A model generated the notes under the pieces. It was not told the origin of the DNA and did no database searches. It saw only the letters and a list, made by a program, of their open reading frames with translations. DNA of 64,000 nucleotides, from assembly GCF_009901955.1 (NCBI RefSeq), contig NZ_WUTS01000001.1, positions 1,337,666 through 1,401,665 on the forward strand, written 5' to 3'. Of this stretch, positions 34,649-44,252 are shown in pieces (position 1 is the stretch's first letter; each line of letters opens with the position of its first letter). Source of the DNA: Halomonas icarae (GTDB lineage Bacteria; Pseudomonadota; Gammaproteobacteria; Pseudomonadales; Halomonadaceae). The translations under genes were made by a program, and so were the position numbers.

Positions 34649-34851
34649 GGTGGTCACCGATTCGCCACACCTGCTTCAGGCGTTCCACGGTGTGAGACCA
34701 CTTGGGTGTGGCCGTTGAGGTTGGGGGTGATGCGCTCGCTGCTCGCATCGAGCGCCAGCAGGCTCTCGTCCGCGAGCCCCGTGGGCCGCAGCTTCTGCGG
34801 AGGCTCGCCGGCGTTGCCCGCCAGTTTCCAGATCCCTTGTTCGATGGCCAT
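34638..34851 (-). pseudogene. Remnant of a MAIEQGIWKL-type endonuclease-like gene
   Basis: The frame opens with an AAGGAG site and MAIEQGIWKLAGN, then PQKLRPTGLADESLL. This is the start I recall for endonuclease-NucS-like proteins often found in or beside type I restriction loci. It then jumps to ALDASSER instead of the usual catalytic region, and the main frame closes at 34654. A neighbouring frame runs to 34638 and ends [14 protein letters not shown]. The simplest reading is an internal deletion at a Leu-Leu pair plus a frameshift. The parent family is from memory only. Confidence 0.45.
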
Positions 34852-34972
34852 GAAGGCTCCTTGTGTATCGGGCGCAACTGTTGCGCATCTTGGCCTGGTG
34901 GCCTACTATGGCCGCAACACGACCCCGGCCTCTTGGTTGCCTGCAACCTACGCTGGGGTTCTTATTTTGCGC

Positions 34973-35953
34973 TCACCACCAGTCCTTCCAGTCTTCCGTA
35001 ATCCCCATGCCGCTCAGTTCCAGCTTCCTGGATGAATGCTGTTGCGGGAATCGCTCCAGATGCTCAGCCAGCCGGTTGTGCCACCGGGTGTTCGGGCAAA
35101 TCGACTTCACCAGCATGCGAGTGATCGCCAGCAGCAGGAACGGCTTGAAGCGGGTGTCTTCGTTGCCGATGAACGAGTCGCACCACGCCACTTCGCCCCG
35201 TTTCGGCAGCTTCGGCTTGGTGGTGATGTTTCGGTTCCAGAGGCGGCTGTGGTGCGCCACCAGGTTGCGCAGGTAGCTCAGGCTGAACAGCCAGCTCTTG
35301 AACACCTTCCAGTCGCTCACCCCGTAACGGTTGGCAATGGCCCGTTGGTCTTTCACATTCAGCATGCTGAATAGCTGGGAGATGGCGCCAAAGTCCAGCA
35401 CCTCCACCGCCACCCATATTGGTAATTCATCGCCGTGGTTGTCGTGGTAGTGGCGGACGAAATCTTCCTTGGAGCGGGCGACCAGTACTCGATACTTGCT
35501 CAGCCAGGCCTCGAAGCAGGACTGTTGGCTACCCCGGTGGAAGGGGCGGCCAGCAAAGCCGGGGTGGAAGTGTGCCTTCGTGTTCTCTACGTGGGCGAAT
35601 GGGCTGCGCTGTCCCAGTATGTGAGACAGGTCTACCCGCAGGGAAATTTCGATCCGCTCCAGCGCATCGGCCAGGTACAGGCGGAGTTTCTTGTCGAACA
35701 GGTAAAGATCAACGGCATCCACGAACTGGGTGTTCGGATGAAACCTATCGGTTGCCTTGGTAGCCAGCTTTCCAGTACTTGCGTTCTGCACTACCTCGAA
35801 TAGACGGAACGGATACCAGTAGCCGCTCAGCCGGTAGTAGCCGATGCGCTCCAGGTAATCCAGGGCGGCGGCCTCATCGGTGATCTCCATCCCGCGCGCT
35901 TTCAGCAGCGCCAGCTGCTCCTCGAAGGACTTCCATGGACGATCGTAGGCCAT
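34973..35953 (-). CDS. Abi_2 (AbiD/AbiF-like) abortive infection protein
   Basis: A 326-residue protein of the Abi_2 family. The opening SFEEQLALLKARGMEI and IGYYRLSGYWYPF, the central ALERIEISLRVDLSH, and R229-x4-H234/H235 in YLRNLVAHHSRLWNR are typical; the last is the RNase-like motif of HEPN domains. Such proteins are thought to block phage growth by cutting RNA. Its ATG overlaps the hsdS stop by one base, so it is translated as part of the restriction operon. Confidence 0.9.
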   Translation of the reverse strand: MAYDRPWKSFEEQLALLKARGMEITDEAAALDYLERIGYYRLSGYWYPFRLFEVVQNASTGKLATKATDRFHPNTQFVDAVDLYLFDKKLRLYLADALERIEISLRVDLSHILGQRSPFAHVENTKAHFHPGFAGRPFHRGSQQSCFEAWLSKYRVLVARSKEDFVRHYHDNHGDELPIWVAVEVLDFGAISQLFSMLNVKDQRAIANRYGVSDWKVFKSWLFSLSYLRNLVAHHSRLWNRNITTKPKLPKRGEVAWCDSFIGNEDTRFKPFLLLAITRMLVKSICPNTRWHNRLAEHLERFPQQHSSRKLELSGMGITEDWKDWW

Positions 35954-37737
35954 CAGCTTACTGCCTGTTCCACCACCGCCTCGGCGAGGTGAGTGCGGGT
36001 TTCGCCGGCCTCGCCTAGACGGGCCTTGAGCTGGTCGCAGAGGGCCATTAATTCGTCGACCTTTTTGACGATACGGTGTTGCTCTTCTGTTGGCGGGAGA
36101 GGTACAAGAAGCTCTTGTATCTGTTTTCTTGAGACATTTTTCATTGAGCTGCTTGTGCCACCGGAAACACGAGAATAGTAGTCGCGTGAGAATTTGCTGT
36201 TGTTAAAGAGGTTTATATATAAAGGACTTGCCTGTCTGGAAAAAATGAACCTGATAATCTTGTCGCTCATCATAAGGTATTGTGGCGCACCCTTTGGAAC
36301 AACGGTGGAGCGGGCAACGAGGTCTGAAGTGTTGGCCCTGGAGATCAAGAAGTCATTAGGTTTGACTTCAAGCTCAGTGCGTGGCGTTAAGCTGGCTGGT
36401 AAGGCTTTGTTCTCATTAGGGTTGAACGATCCCCAAGAGACGGCGCTAACCTTTAATACGCCCCAATTACCCTCGCTACGAGGGAAACTATCGCATTGCG
36501 GGCTCCAGCCGGATTCTGAGTGAAGAGATAGGCTTTCTAACCTGCACCATTTCCAGCTGCTTGGAATCTGGAAAGGTAAGTCTTTCGCCAGTGGGGTTTG
36601 AGCTGCTTTCGGTTTTTTGACCTTTCCTTCCTTGACCAGCAGCGCCTTCTCCTCTGCGATACGTTCCAGCAGCACACTGGCGGGTTCGTCGTCAGGGTCC
36701 TGCTCCACCAGCCGCCCCATCACCGCCAGCTGAAGTATGGTCTGCTTGAGCTTGTCGATGCTGGCTTCGGTGGTGAAAAGGGTATCGAAATGCTCGGCGA
36801 TGCGGGCCCAGTTCTCGGCTACTTCGGCGGCGTCGGTGGAGCGGGTCAGGGCGTCGAGAAGGGTATCGACCAGCACCTCATGGACTTCCAACTGGTCGCC
36901 GACCTGCTGTTCAAGCCGGTCGCAGAGAGCCATCAGCTCGTCGACTTTTTCGGCGATGTGTTGTTGCTCGCTTTCTCCTGGAAAAGGAATTAAGAATCTA
37001 CTGAAATAAGCGCCTGATAAGTTAGGCTGGGCTGTACCATTGTCATATCGCCTTATCATGAGCCCTGATATGGGTGCCTTGAGATAAATCTCGATGTAAT
37101 TAATGAGAAGTGAAAGAAATGGACGGGCTATGATTAGAGATGATGCGACTGCACCCCTTTCGATATTTCTTACTACTCCGAACTTCCCAAGAGAACCCCG
37201 AAGGCAGAATAGAATATCTCCATCTCGGAATTTTCCACTGCGAAGAAGGTTGAACTTTTCTTCTGTGATAAAGCTTAGGTCGCTGGTGTTTATCGAATGG
37301 TTTTGCAAGTGCCCTGCGTTGACAAATGGGATCCCCGTTTCCACAAGAGATGACTTGTTTGGATAGTTTTTACTCCTGTCTCCGTTCTCCAGTTCGCAAA
37401 GATCACCAAGCCGTACCCATTTCCAGCTATTAGGCAGCTCAAACGGCTTCTCTTCCTCGGTAATCTCCGGCAGCTTCTTCGGCTTCTTGATCTTCCCTGC
37501 CTTGACCAGCCGGGCCTTCTCCTCCGCAATACGCTCCAGCAGTACGCTGGCGGGCTCTTCATCGGGATCCTGCTCCACCAGCTTGCCGCGCACGGCCAGC
37601 TCCAGGATCAGCTTGCGCAGCTTCTTGATGCCGGTGAGCTCGATCTTGCCATTGCGACCGCGGCCCGCTGTCGATCTGGTGGTGACGGCGCCGGTCCAGA
37701 GGTCGAGGTGGTCGGTGATCAGCTCTCGTGCGCTCAC
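35953..37737 (-). CDS. hsdS: Type I restriction-modification specificity subunit HsdS
   Basis: A 594-residue specificity subunit with two target-recognition domains, each preceded by a near-identical block (KLVEQDPDEEPASVLLERIA near residue 50 and RLVEQDPDDEPASVLLERIA near 370) and followed by a conserved helix containing KVDELMALCD. The recognition domains are visibly more AT-rich, as is common for exchanged specificity modules. The GTG at 37737 overlaps the hsdM stop. The duplicated blocks could allow recombination between the two halves. It is longer than the usual 400-450 residues because of N-terminal and spacer helices. Confidence 0.93.
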   Translation of the reverse strand: MSARELITDHLDLWTGAVTTRSTAGRGRNGKIELTGIKKLRKLILELAVRGKLVEQDPDEEPASVLLERIAEEKARLVKAGKIKKPKKLPEITEEEKPFELPNSWKWVRLGDLCELENGDRSKNYPNKSSLVETGIPFVNAGHLQNHSINTSDLSFITEEKFNLLRSGKFRDGDILFCLRGSLGKFGVVRNIERGAVASSLIIARPFLSLLINYIEIYLKAPISGLMIRRYDNGTAQPNLSGAYFSRFLIPFPGESEQQHIAEKVDELMALCDRLEQQVGDQLEVHEVLVDTLLDALTRSTDAAEVAENWARIAEHFDTLFTTEASIDKLKQTILQLAVMGRLVEQDPDDEPASVLLERIAEEKALLVKEGKVKKPKAAQTPLAKDLPFQIPSSWKWCRLESLSLHSESGWSPQCDSFPRSEGNWGVLKVSAVSWGSFNPNENKALPASLTPRTELEVKPNDFLISRANTSDLVARSTVVPKGAPQYLMMSDKIIRFIFSRQASPLYINLFNNSKFSRDYYSRVSGGTSSSMKNVSRKQIQELLVPLPPTEEQHRIVKKVDELMALCDQLKARLGEAGETRTHLAEAVVEQAVS

Positions 37738-39266
37738 GCCTTGTCCTCCTGTGTCTCGCGGCTTTCCTCGGCGCTGCTGTCTCCGGTGGTGGCATCCTGG
37801 CCTGAATGACTCAGCGCATCGCCGAGGATCTGCTTGAGCTGGTCGCGCAGCTCCTGGATCTCCGCCTGCTGCTGGGCGTATTGCGCCAGCAGCTCGTCGG
37901 GATCGTGGCTGACCTGCTCGCCCTGGTGGGGGTTCTTGATATCCAGGTTGTAGTGGCGCGCCTGGATCTCCTCGATGCCGACCTTCCAGGCCTGCTCGGT
38001 CTCCTCCCGACTGGCGAAGCCGTCGCTTTCCTCGCCCCACCAGTCGATCTCGGTGGCGAACTCGGCGAAGCGCATCGGTCGGGTCTTGCTGTAGTTCTTG
38101 TAGCCCTCGGGGTAGGGGTGCTCGTAGTACCAGATCTGCTCGGTGGGCCGGCCCTTGGTGAAGAACAGCAGGTTGGTCTTGATGCCGGTGTAGGGGTTGA
38201 ACACGCCGTTGGGCAGGCGAACGATGGTGTGCAGGTTGCACTCAGTGAGCAGCTTCTCCTTGAGGCGGGTCTTCATGCCCTCGCCGAACAGGAAGCCGTC
38301 CGGCAGCACCACCGCGGCGCGGCCGCCGTCCTTCAGCAGCTGAATAAACAGCGTCATGAACAGATCGGCGGTCTCGCGGGTGCGGAAGGCCTGGGGGAAG
38401 TTGGTCTCGATGCCGTCCTCCTCCATGCCGCCGAAGGGCGGATTGGCGACGATGACATCCACCCGCTCCTTGGGGCCCCAGCTGATCAGCGGGCGGGCCA
38501 GGGCGTTGTCGTGGCGGATCTGCTCTGGCACCTCGATGCCGTGGAGGATCAGGTTGGTGGTGGCCAGCAGGTGGGGCAGGGGCTTCTTCTCGATGCCGCG
38601 CAGGCTGGCCTGCAGGGTCTGCTCGTCCTCCGGCGTCTTCACGTAGCAGCTGCGCTTGTGCTCGATGGTGCAGGTAAGAAAGCCGCCGGTGCCACAGGCC
38701 GGGTCCATCACGATCTCGTCGAGCTTCGGGTCCACCCGGTTGACCATGAACTCGGTGACCGCCCGCGGGGTGTAGAACTCGCCGGCATTGCCGGCGCTCT
38801 GCAGGTCCTTGAGGATCTGCTCGTACATGTCGCCGAGCTGGTGGCGGTCGTCCTGGGTGTTGAAGTCGATGCCATCCTGCAGCCGGTTGATGACCTGGCG
38901 CATCAGCTGGCCGGACTTCATGTAGTTGTAGGCGTCCTCGAAGACATTGCGGATCACCACCGCACGGGTGTCGTCGCCGCGGGCCTGAAGCTGCTGCAGG
39001 CCGGGGAAGAGCATATTGTCGACGAACTCCTTGAGCTCGTCGCCGGTCATGCCTTCGGGGTCGGCGGCCCAGCGGCGCCAGCGCAGTGGCTCGGGAATCG
39101 GCGAGCGGTAGTCCTCATTGAACATCTCCCACTCCTGCTCCCGGTCGTCGAAGATCTTCAGGAACAGCATCCAGACGAGCTGGCCGATACGCTGGGCGTC
39201 GCCGTCGACGCCGACATCCTTGCGCATGATGTCCTGGATGGACTTGATGGTGGTGGAGATGCTCAT
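37734..39266 (-). CDS. hsdM: Type I restriction-modification DNA methyltransferase HsdM
   Basis: A 510-residue N6-adenine methylase. An N-terminal HsdM_N helical domain (about 5-135) is followed by the catalytic domain with AdoMet motif MDPACGTGGFL and catalytic motif IVANPPFGG. It methylates the host site with HsdS. Its start is three bases after the HNH gene stop. Confidence 0.95.
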   Translation of the reverse strand: MSISTTIKSIQDIMRKDVGVDGDAQRIGQLVWMLFLKIFDDREQEWEMFNEDYRSPIPEPLRWRRWAADPEGMTGDELKEFVDNMLFPGLQQLQARGDDTRAVVIRNVFEDAYNYMKSGQLMRQVINRLQDGIDFNTQDDRHQLGDMYEQILKDLQSAGNAGEFYTPRAVTEFMVNRVDPKLDEIVMDPACGTGGFLTCTIEHKRSCYVKTPEDEQTLQASLRGIEKKPLPHLLATTNLILHGIEVPEQIRHDNALARPLISWGPKERVDVIVANPPFGGMEEDGIETNFPQAFRTRETADLFMTLFIQLLKDGGRAAVVLPDGFLFGEGMKTRLKEKLLTECNLHTIVRLPNGVFNPYTGIKTNLLFFTKGRPTEQIWYYEHPYPEGYKNYSKTRPMRFAEFATEIDWWGEESDGFASREETEQAWKVGIEEIQARHYNLDIKNPHQGEQVSHDPDELLAQYAQQQAEIQELRDQLKQILGDALSHSGQDATTGDSSAEESRETQEDKA

Positions 39267-39269
39267 GGG

Positions 39270-40082
39270 CTAATTCCTGAAAATATGGTCGCGGTGGTAT
39301 TGCAGAAAGTGTTGCTGTGCCGATGAGAGAGGTTTGCTAATCGCGAGGTCGTTGTGGATGCCGGCGGGCAGTGCATCAGCGGGCTTCAGCTGAGGACTGA
39401 GTTGAATCGCACCGTCGTCTCGGAAGCTGATAAGTCCCGCATCGAAAGCAGCATCCAGGCTGGCCATCAGTAACAGGCCATTGTTCGGGTCCAGCCGTTC
39501 ACGGTTACTGCTGTAGCGCCAGGGCTTGATATGGGAGGCTCGAAGTAAGGCAGACTGCTTGACCCCGGTCACACAACAGCGGGTATCCCAAGCTTTTTCC
39601 AACTCGGCACGGAAGATACCCTGGCCGCGGCGTGCATCGATGACCTGCTCGCGCGTAGTTTCATCAAGTCCGTCCAGCTGTTGATCCGCCGCCTGAATAT
39701 CTCCGTAGATGTCATTCGACTCAGTACCCATAAGAAGGGTAAGGAGTTGTTGCAAAGCAGCTGTCGTGGGCACATCGATATCAAGCCCATGAGTGATTGG
39801 ATTTGCACCAGTGTGCAAGGTCTTCGGGTAGCCAGTGAGGTTGCTGTTGTGGAACTTCTCGCCTGACCTGACTCCGGTAGCATCGATATCCTGACACCTG
39901 TTGAGATTGTCAGGATGTATCACCAAGGGGGCCTTGCTTACCGGGTGTCCTGCAGCGCTGGTTTTAACGTAAACACGGGTTTGGGTAGCGGGGTGCAGCA
40001 GGCCCTTGATACGAGCGTTGTCCTTATCCAAGACAAAGCCCAGTTTCTGCAGCTCTGCGGCTATTTGGTGTGAGTTGAGCAT
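39270..40082 (-). CDS. HNH endonuclease domain protein within the hsd operon
   Basis: A 270-residue protein. The C-terminal half (about 165-225) is an HNH_2-type nuclease: CCVTGVKQSALLRASHIKPW, then LDPNNGLLLMASLDAAFDAG. The N-terminal 150 residues, with KFHNSNLTGYPKTLHTG, are not recognised. It is encoded between hsdR and hsdM with three-base gaps on both sides, so it is a fixed operon member. It could be an additional restriction nuclease, perhaps acting on modified DNA. Confidence 0.88.
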   Translation of the reverse strand: MLNSHQIAAELQKLGFVLDKDNARIKGLLHPATQTRVYVKTSAAGHPVSKAPLVIHPDNLNRCQDIDATGVRSGEKFHNSNLTGYPKTLHTGANPITHGLDIDVPTTAALQQLLTLLMGTESNDIYGDIQAADQQLDGLDETTREQVIDARRGQGIFRAELEKAWDTRCCVTGVKQSALLRASHIKPWRYSSNRERLDPNNGLLLMASLDAAFDAGLISFRDDGAIQLSPQLKPADALPAGIHNDLAISKPLSSAQQHFLQYHRDHIFRN

Positions 40083-40085
40083 CTG

Positions 40086-42509
40086 TTATCCGTATAGCTG
40101 ACGTTCTAGGTCCTGCAGCGCTGTGAGGTAGCCACTCTTGCCGCCGAAGGCCCTGACCAGCTCCATGGGAGCGCCGATGCTACTGAAAGGGGCCAGGGTA
40201 AGCACCTTGGGATCTTCAAGCGGCTCGATGCCCGCATCGGCGTACTTGTCGACCAGCGTCTCCAGTACCTGGCGCGCCTGCCCCTCGTAGCGGGTGAAGA
40301 TATCGCGCTTCTTCACCTGTTCGGCGCGCTCGCGGCGGGTCAGCGCCGGGCGGTCGAAGGCGATATGGCAGATCACGTCGAAGGGGTCGGGCTCGTCGCC
40401 CCAGCGCTTGCCCAGCTCGGCCGCCAGCTCTTCCCACAGCACGCCTTGTTCGGCCAGCTCATCTAGGATGGCCTGCTTGCGTTCGGCGTCATGCCAGCGG
40501 CGCAGGAAGTCGTCGAGTGAAGCGAACTGCTCCTTCACCTTCTTGCGCGTGTAGTCGCGCAGGCTCTCGGTGATCAGCTTGCCGTCGGGGCCCAGATACT
40601 GCACCCGCTCGGCCACCACGCAGACTTCCACATCGTCGACCACGTACTTGACTCGCTTGCCGGGGCCTTCATCGCTGCCCAGATCAGCGCCGCCGAAGGT
40701 GTCGTCATTCTGCCAGGTGGCGCCTTCCTCTACCTCATAGTCGCCATGGGCCTCTTCGATGCCCTCGGCGCTGTCGCCGGCGGCAACCTCGTCCTCGGTT
40801 AGTTCGTCATCCGGGGCGATGGGGTCGTTTGGCTTCGGCTGGTAGACCTTGACCGGGTCACCGTCGAAGTCGGGGTCGGCAAACAGCTCGGTGGCCTTCT
40901 TGAAGTCGAGGATGGTGAACCAGTGCTTGTTGTAGTCATCGTTGATGCGGGTGCCGCGGCCGATGATCTGCTTGAACTCGGTCATCGACTGAATGCGCTG
41001 GTCGAGCACGATCAGCTTGCAGGTCTGGGCGTCGACGCCGGTGGTCATCAGCTTGCTGGTGGTGGCGATGACCGGGTAGCGCGCCTCGGGGTTGATGAAG
41101 TTGTCGAGTTCCGCCTTGCCTTCCAACTCGTCGCCGGTGATGCGCATCACGTACTTGCGGTTCTCGGCCACGCGATCTGGGTTGAGGTTGACCAGGGCCT
41201 GACGCATGCGCTCGGCATGGTCGATGTCCTCGCAGAAGACGATGGTCTTCTGATAAGGGTCGGTGCTTGCCATGAATTCGGTGATCTTGCGTGCCACCAG
41301 CTCGGTACGCTTTTCCAGCACCAGGTGTCTGTCGAAATCCTTCTGGTTATAGATGCGGTCCTCGATCAGCTCGCCGTGCTTGTCGGTCTGGCCTTTGCTT
41401 GGCCGCCAGCCCTGGAGGTCACGGTCGATATCCACGCGCACCACCTTGTAGGGGGCGAGGAAGCCATCCTCGATGCCCTGCTTGAGCGAGTAGGTGTAGA
41501 TCGGCTCGCCGAAGTAATCGATGTTGGAGACCTCTTTTGTCTCCTTGGGCGTGGCGGTAAGGCCGATATGGGTGGCCGACGAGAAGTAGTCGAGGATCGA
41601 GCGCCAGGCGGAGTCCACCGCCGCACTGCCGCGGTGGCACTCGTCGATGACGATCAGATCGAAGAAGTCCGGCGAGAACTGCTTGTAGATGTTCTGCTCC
41701 TCCTCGCTGCCGGTGACCGCCTGGTAGAGCGAGAGATAGATCTCGTAGGACTTGTCCACCGTGCGGTTGGTGACCTTGGTCATGGCCTGGCCGAACGGCT
41801 TGAAGTCATTGTTCTTGGTCTGGTCGACCAGGATGTTGCGGTCGGCGAGAAACAGAATTCGTTTCTTCTGCTTGGCCTTCCACAGCCGCCAGATGATCTG
41901 GAAGGCGGTGAAGGTCTTGCCGGTGCCGGTAGCCATCACCAACAGGATACGATCCTGGCCGCGGGCGACGGCTTCTACGGCACGGTTGATGGCGATGCGC
42001 TGGTAGTAGCGCGGGCTGCGACCGCTGCCGTCATCGTAGTAGGGCTCTTCGACCACCGGCCTCGCGGCGGAGCCGATGCCCTTGTAGCGGCAGTAGCGTT
42101 CCCAGAGCTCATCGGGGGCGGGGAAGTCGTCGAGGCCGAGCGTGGTTTCGGTCTGCTCGCCGAGGCCGGTGCGATCGTGGAACAGGAAGCCATCGCCGTT
42201 GCTTGAGAACACGAAGGGCACATCGAGAGCGTCGCTGTAAGCCAGGGCCTGCTGCATGCCGTCGCCGAGACTGTGCTTGTTGTCCTTGGCCTCGATCACC
42301 GCGATGGGCTGGTTCTTCTGGTAGCTCAGCAGGTAGTCGGCGCGGCGCCGCTTGCCGCGGGTATGCAGCCGCCCGCGCACGATGATGCGACCGGCGGTGA
42401 ACGACACCTCTTCGCGCACCTGGGAGTGGATGTCCCAGCCGGCGCGCTCCAGCGCTGGGGTGATGAACTTGGTACAGATATCCCGTTCGCTGAGGGCTTT
42501 CTTGTCCAT
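40086..42509 (-). CDS. hsdR: Type I restriction endonuclease/translocase HsdR
   Basis: An 807-residue motor-nuclease. The N-terminal nuclease core is visible as [22 protein letters not shown]. Helicase motifs follow: [11 protein letters not shown] (Walker A), [10 protein letters not shown] (DEAD-like DECH), GLTATP (III), [15 protein letters not shown] and IIGRGTRI (VI). An acidic stretch (about 585-650) separates the motor from the C-terminal HsdM-binding part. The ATG at 42509 has an AGGA site; the longer open frame upstream lacks coding signs. First gene of the defence operon; an inverted repeat lies 29 bases upstream. Confidence 0.94.
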   Translation of the reverse strand: MDKKALSERDICTKFITPALERAGWDIHSQVREEVSFTAGRIIVRGRLHTRGKRRRADYLLSYQKNQPIAVIEAKDNKHSLGDGMQQALAYSDALDVPFVFSSNGDGFLFHDRTGLGEQTETTLGLDDFPAPDELWERYCRYKGIGSAARPVVEEPYYDDGSGRSPRYYQRIAINRAVEAVARGQDRILLVMATGTGKTFTAFQIIWRLWKAKQKKRILFLADRNILVDQTKNNDFKPFGQAMTKVTNRTVDKSYEIYLSLYQAVTGSEEEQNIYKQFSPDFFDLIVIDECHRGSAAVDSAWRSILDYFSSATHIGLTATPKETKEVSNIDYFGEPIYTYSLKQGIEDGFLAPYKVVRVDIDRDLQGWRPSKGQTDKHGELIEDRIYNQKDFDRHLVLEKRTELVARKITEFMASTDPYQKTIVFCEDIDHAERMRQALVNLNPDRVAENRKYVMRITGDELEGKAELDNFINPEARYPVIATTSKLMTTGVDAQTCKLIVLDQRIQSMTEFKQIIGRGTRINDDYNKHWFTILDFKKATELFADPDFDGDPVKVYQPKPNDPIAPDDELTEDEVAAGDSAEGIEEAHGDYEVEEGATWQNDDTFGGADLGSDEGPGKRVKYVVDDVEVCVVAERVQYLGPDGKLITESLRDYTRKKVKEQFASLDDFLRRWHDAERKQAILDELAEQGVLWEELAAELGKRWGDEPDPFDVICHIAFDRPALTRRERAEQVKKRDIFTRYEGQARQVLETLVDKYADAGIEPLEDPKVLTLAPFSSIGAPMELVRAFGGKSGYLTALQDLERQLYG

Positions 42510-42537
42510 GGCAGCATCCTGCTTGTCGATGGCGGGC

Positions 42538-42555
42538 GGGTAACGCTTGTTACCC
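42538..42555. promoter_or_regulatory. Inverted repeat upstream of hsdR
   Basis: GGGTAAC-GCTT-GTTACCC is a perfect 7-base inverted repeat with a 4-base centre in the 68-base gap between the monooxygenase gene and hsdR. It could be an operator, or a weak hairpin terminator for the upstream gene. Confidence 0.4.
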
Positions 42556-42577
42556 AAGCTTACGCCACCGGAGCAGG

Positions 42578-42901
42578 CTAAGCATCTGGTGAGTCCGGCG
42601 GCATCACCACCCACTCTGGCTCCTCGAACTCGCCGATCACGCGGATCTCGCAGAAGGGGGCGGCGCTCTTGATGATCTCCTTCACCTTGGGCGCAGGCTG
42701 GGCCTCCATGGCGTCGCGGCTGGCCTTGCTGTCCCAGTGGGCGATGGCGATCAGGGTCTTGGGGTCGCCGATCTTGCGATGCAACTCGGTGCCCCGGGCG
42801 CCGGGGGCCTGCTGGATCAGTTCGCTGGCGCGCACCCAGGCGTCGGCATACTCCTCTGCGGTGTGGCCGTCGCGGATCGTCACTTCGAAGAGGTATTTCA
42901 T
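42578..42901 (-). CDS. ABM-domain (dimeric alpha/beta barrel) protein
   Basis: A 107-residue single-domain protein of the antibiotic biosynthesis monooxygenase fold. The start [20 protein letters not shown] and [16 protein letters not shown] fit the ferredoxin-like barrel. Many members are small stress or catabolic proteins with no demonstrated oxygenase activity. It precedes hsdR in the same direction with a 68-base gap; a functional link is not evident. Confidence 0.8.
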   Translation of the reverse strand: MKYLFEVTIRDGHTAEEYADAWVRASELIQQAPGARGTELHRKIGDPKTLIAIAHWDSKASRDAMEAQPAPKVKEIIKSAAPFCEIRVIGEFEEPEWVVMPPDSPDA

Positions 42902-43026
42902 GGTGTCTCCTCCCGGCGGGTGGCGTGTCGGTCTACCTTGAGGGTATCCAATGATGCAAGGTTTGCCCGGGCTTGAGCCGCCGCCGATGGGGCGGGCGGC
43001 CGAGGGCAGGGCATCAGGGAGCGGCC

Positions 43027-44121
43027 ATGACTCACCCTTCTCAGCGTTTGATCCTGTTGTTCGACGGTACCTGGAACGATCCTCAGGACCGAACCAATGT
43101 CTATCGGCTGGCGGGGGATATCCACGACCTCGATGCTCACGGCGTACGCCAGCGCTTCTTCTACGAGCCGGGGATCGGTACCCGGCAGTGGGAGCGCCTG
43201 GTCGGCGGGGCCTTCGGAGTGGGGCTGAGTCGTAACCTTCAACATGGATATGACTGGCTGGTGCGCCACTATGTGGAGGGCTCGGAGGTCTTTATCTTCG
43301 GCTTCAGCCGCGGGGCCTATATCGCCCGCAGCCTGGTGGGCATGATCCGCAAGTGCGGCTTGCTGCGGGTCTCCACGCCGGCCCTGGTCAAGCAGGCGGA
43401 GTCGCTCTATCGCAACAAGCGCATCGCCCCCGATGCGGTGCCCTGTAGTGTCTTTCGCCGCCACTACAGCCGCGAGATCACGATCGACTTCATCGGCGTC
43501 TGGGAAACCGTGGGTGCCCTGGGGATCCCCGGCACCCAGCTTTCCGAACATGGCCGCTTCTCCTGGCACGATACCGAGCTCTCCTCCATCGTGCGGCGGG
43601 CCTATCAGGCACTCGCGCTGGACGAGCATCGCGCGGCCTACGATGCGGCCCTGTGGTCGCACCCCACCGGCAAGTTGAAGGAACGCCAGCGTGAGGTGGA
43701 GCAGCGCTGGTTTGTCGGTGCGCACGCCAATGTGGGAGGGGGATACGAGATGCCCGACGGCGGCGTCGACCCGCTGGCCGACCTGGCCTATGCGTGGCTG
43801 TGCCGCAAGGCTCATGAGGCGGGGCTGGCGGTGGATCTGTCGGAGGCGGCGGAAGCGGCGCACCGCGGCGAGATACGGGACTCCCATGCCGAGTTCTTGA
43901 AGGGGCTCTATCGCTGGTACCGTTCGCTGCGCGATCGTGATGGCAGCGGTCGTCACTTTCGGCACTATGGCCGGGACTCGCAAGGACTGCCCGCCGTGGG
44001 CGTCAGCGTGGATCCCTCGGTGTGGCGGCGCTGGCAGGAGAATTCGAATTACCGGCCGCCCACCCTGGTACGGGCCGGCTGCACGCCGCCGTCTTCTTCC
44101 CCTTCCCCTGCGGAGGAGTGA
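43027..44121 (+). CDS. DUF2235 alpha/beta-hydrolase-like protein
   Basis: A 364-residue protein of the DUF2235 family. It opens with LILLFDGTWNDPQDRTNVYR and carries the nucleophile elbow FGFSRGAY (Ser94), then IDFIGVWETVGALGIP and WFVGAHANVGGGY with the Asp and His of the triad. Some members are type VI secretion phospholipase effectors, but no vgrG, PAAR or immunity gene is adjacent, so that role is not supported here. The ATG at 43027 has an AGGGAG site. Divergent from the ABM gene. Confidence 0.87.
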   Translation: MTHPSQRLILLFDGTWNDPQDRTNVYRLAGDIHDLDAHGVRQRFFYEPGIGTRQWERLVGGAFGVGLSRNLQHGYDWLVRHYVEGSEVFIFGFSRGAYIARSLVGMIRKCGLLRVSTPALVKQAESLYRNKRIAPDAVPCSVFRRHYSREITIDFIGVWETVGALGIPGTQLSEHGRFSWHDTELSSIVRRAYQALALDEHRAAYDAALWSHPTGKLKERQREVEQRWFVGAHANVGGGYEMPDGGVDPLADLAYAWLCRKAHEAGLAVDLSEAAEAAHRGEIRDSHAEFLKGLYRWYRSLRDRDGSGRHFRHYGRDSQGLPAVGVSVDPSVWRRWQENSNYRPPTLVRAGCTPPSSSPSPAEE

Positions 44122-44252
44122 CACGGCCTGGGTTGAAGCGCCAGCATTGCCGCTTACCATTGGATAGGCTGTCTTGCATGTTTGAGCTGCCCCTGTTGAT
44201 CGCCATCGCTGCCCTGATCGGGGCGGCGCTTCGTTGCAGAGTGGCCGATGCT

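Noticed and set aside
37806..39326. 506-codon plus-strand frame opposite hsdM
   Set aside because: Shadow frame; hsdM carries all methylase motifs on the minus strand.
40923..42206. 427-codon plus-strand frame opposite hsdR
   Set aside because: Shadow frame; the helicase and nuclease motifs are on the minus strand.
34638..42509. Integrative element with attachment sites around the defence block
   Set aside because: No integrase, tRNA or flanking direct repeats were found.
43027..44121. Type VI secretion effector
   Set aside because: The DUF2235 family includes such effectors, but no secretion, adaptor or immunity gene is adjacent.
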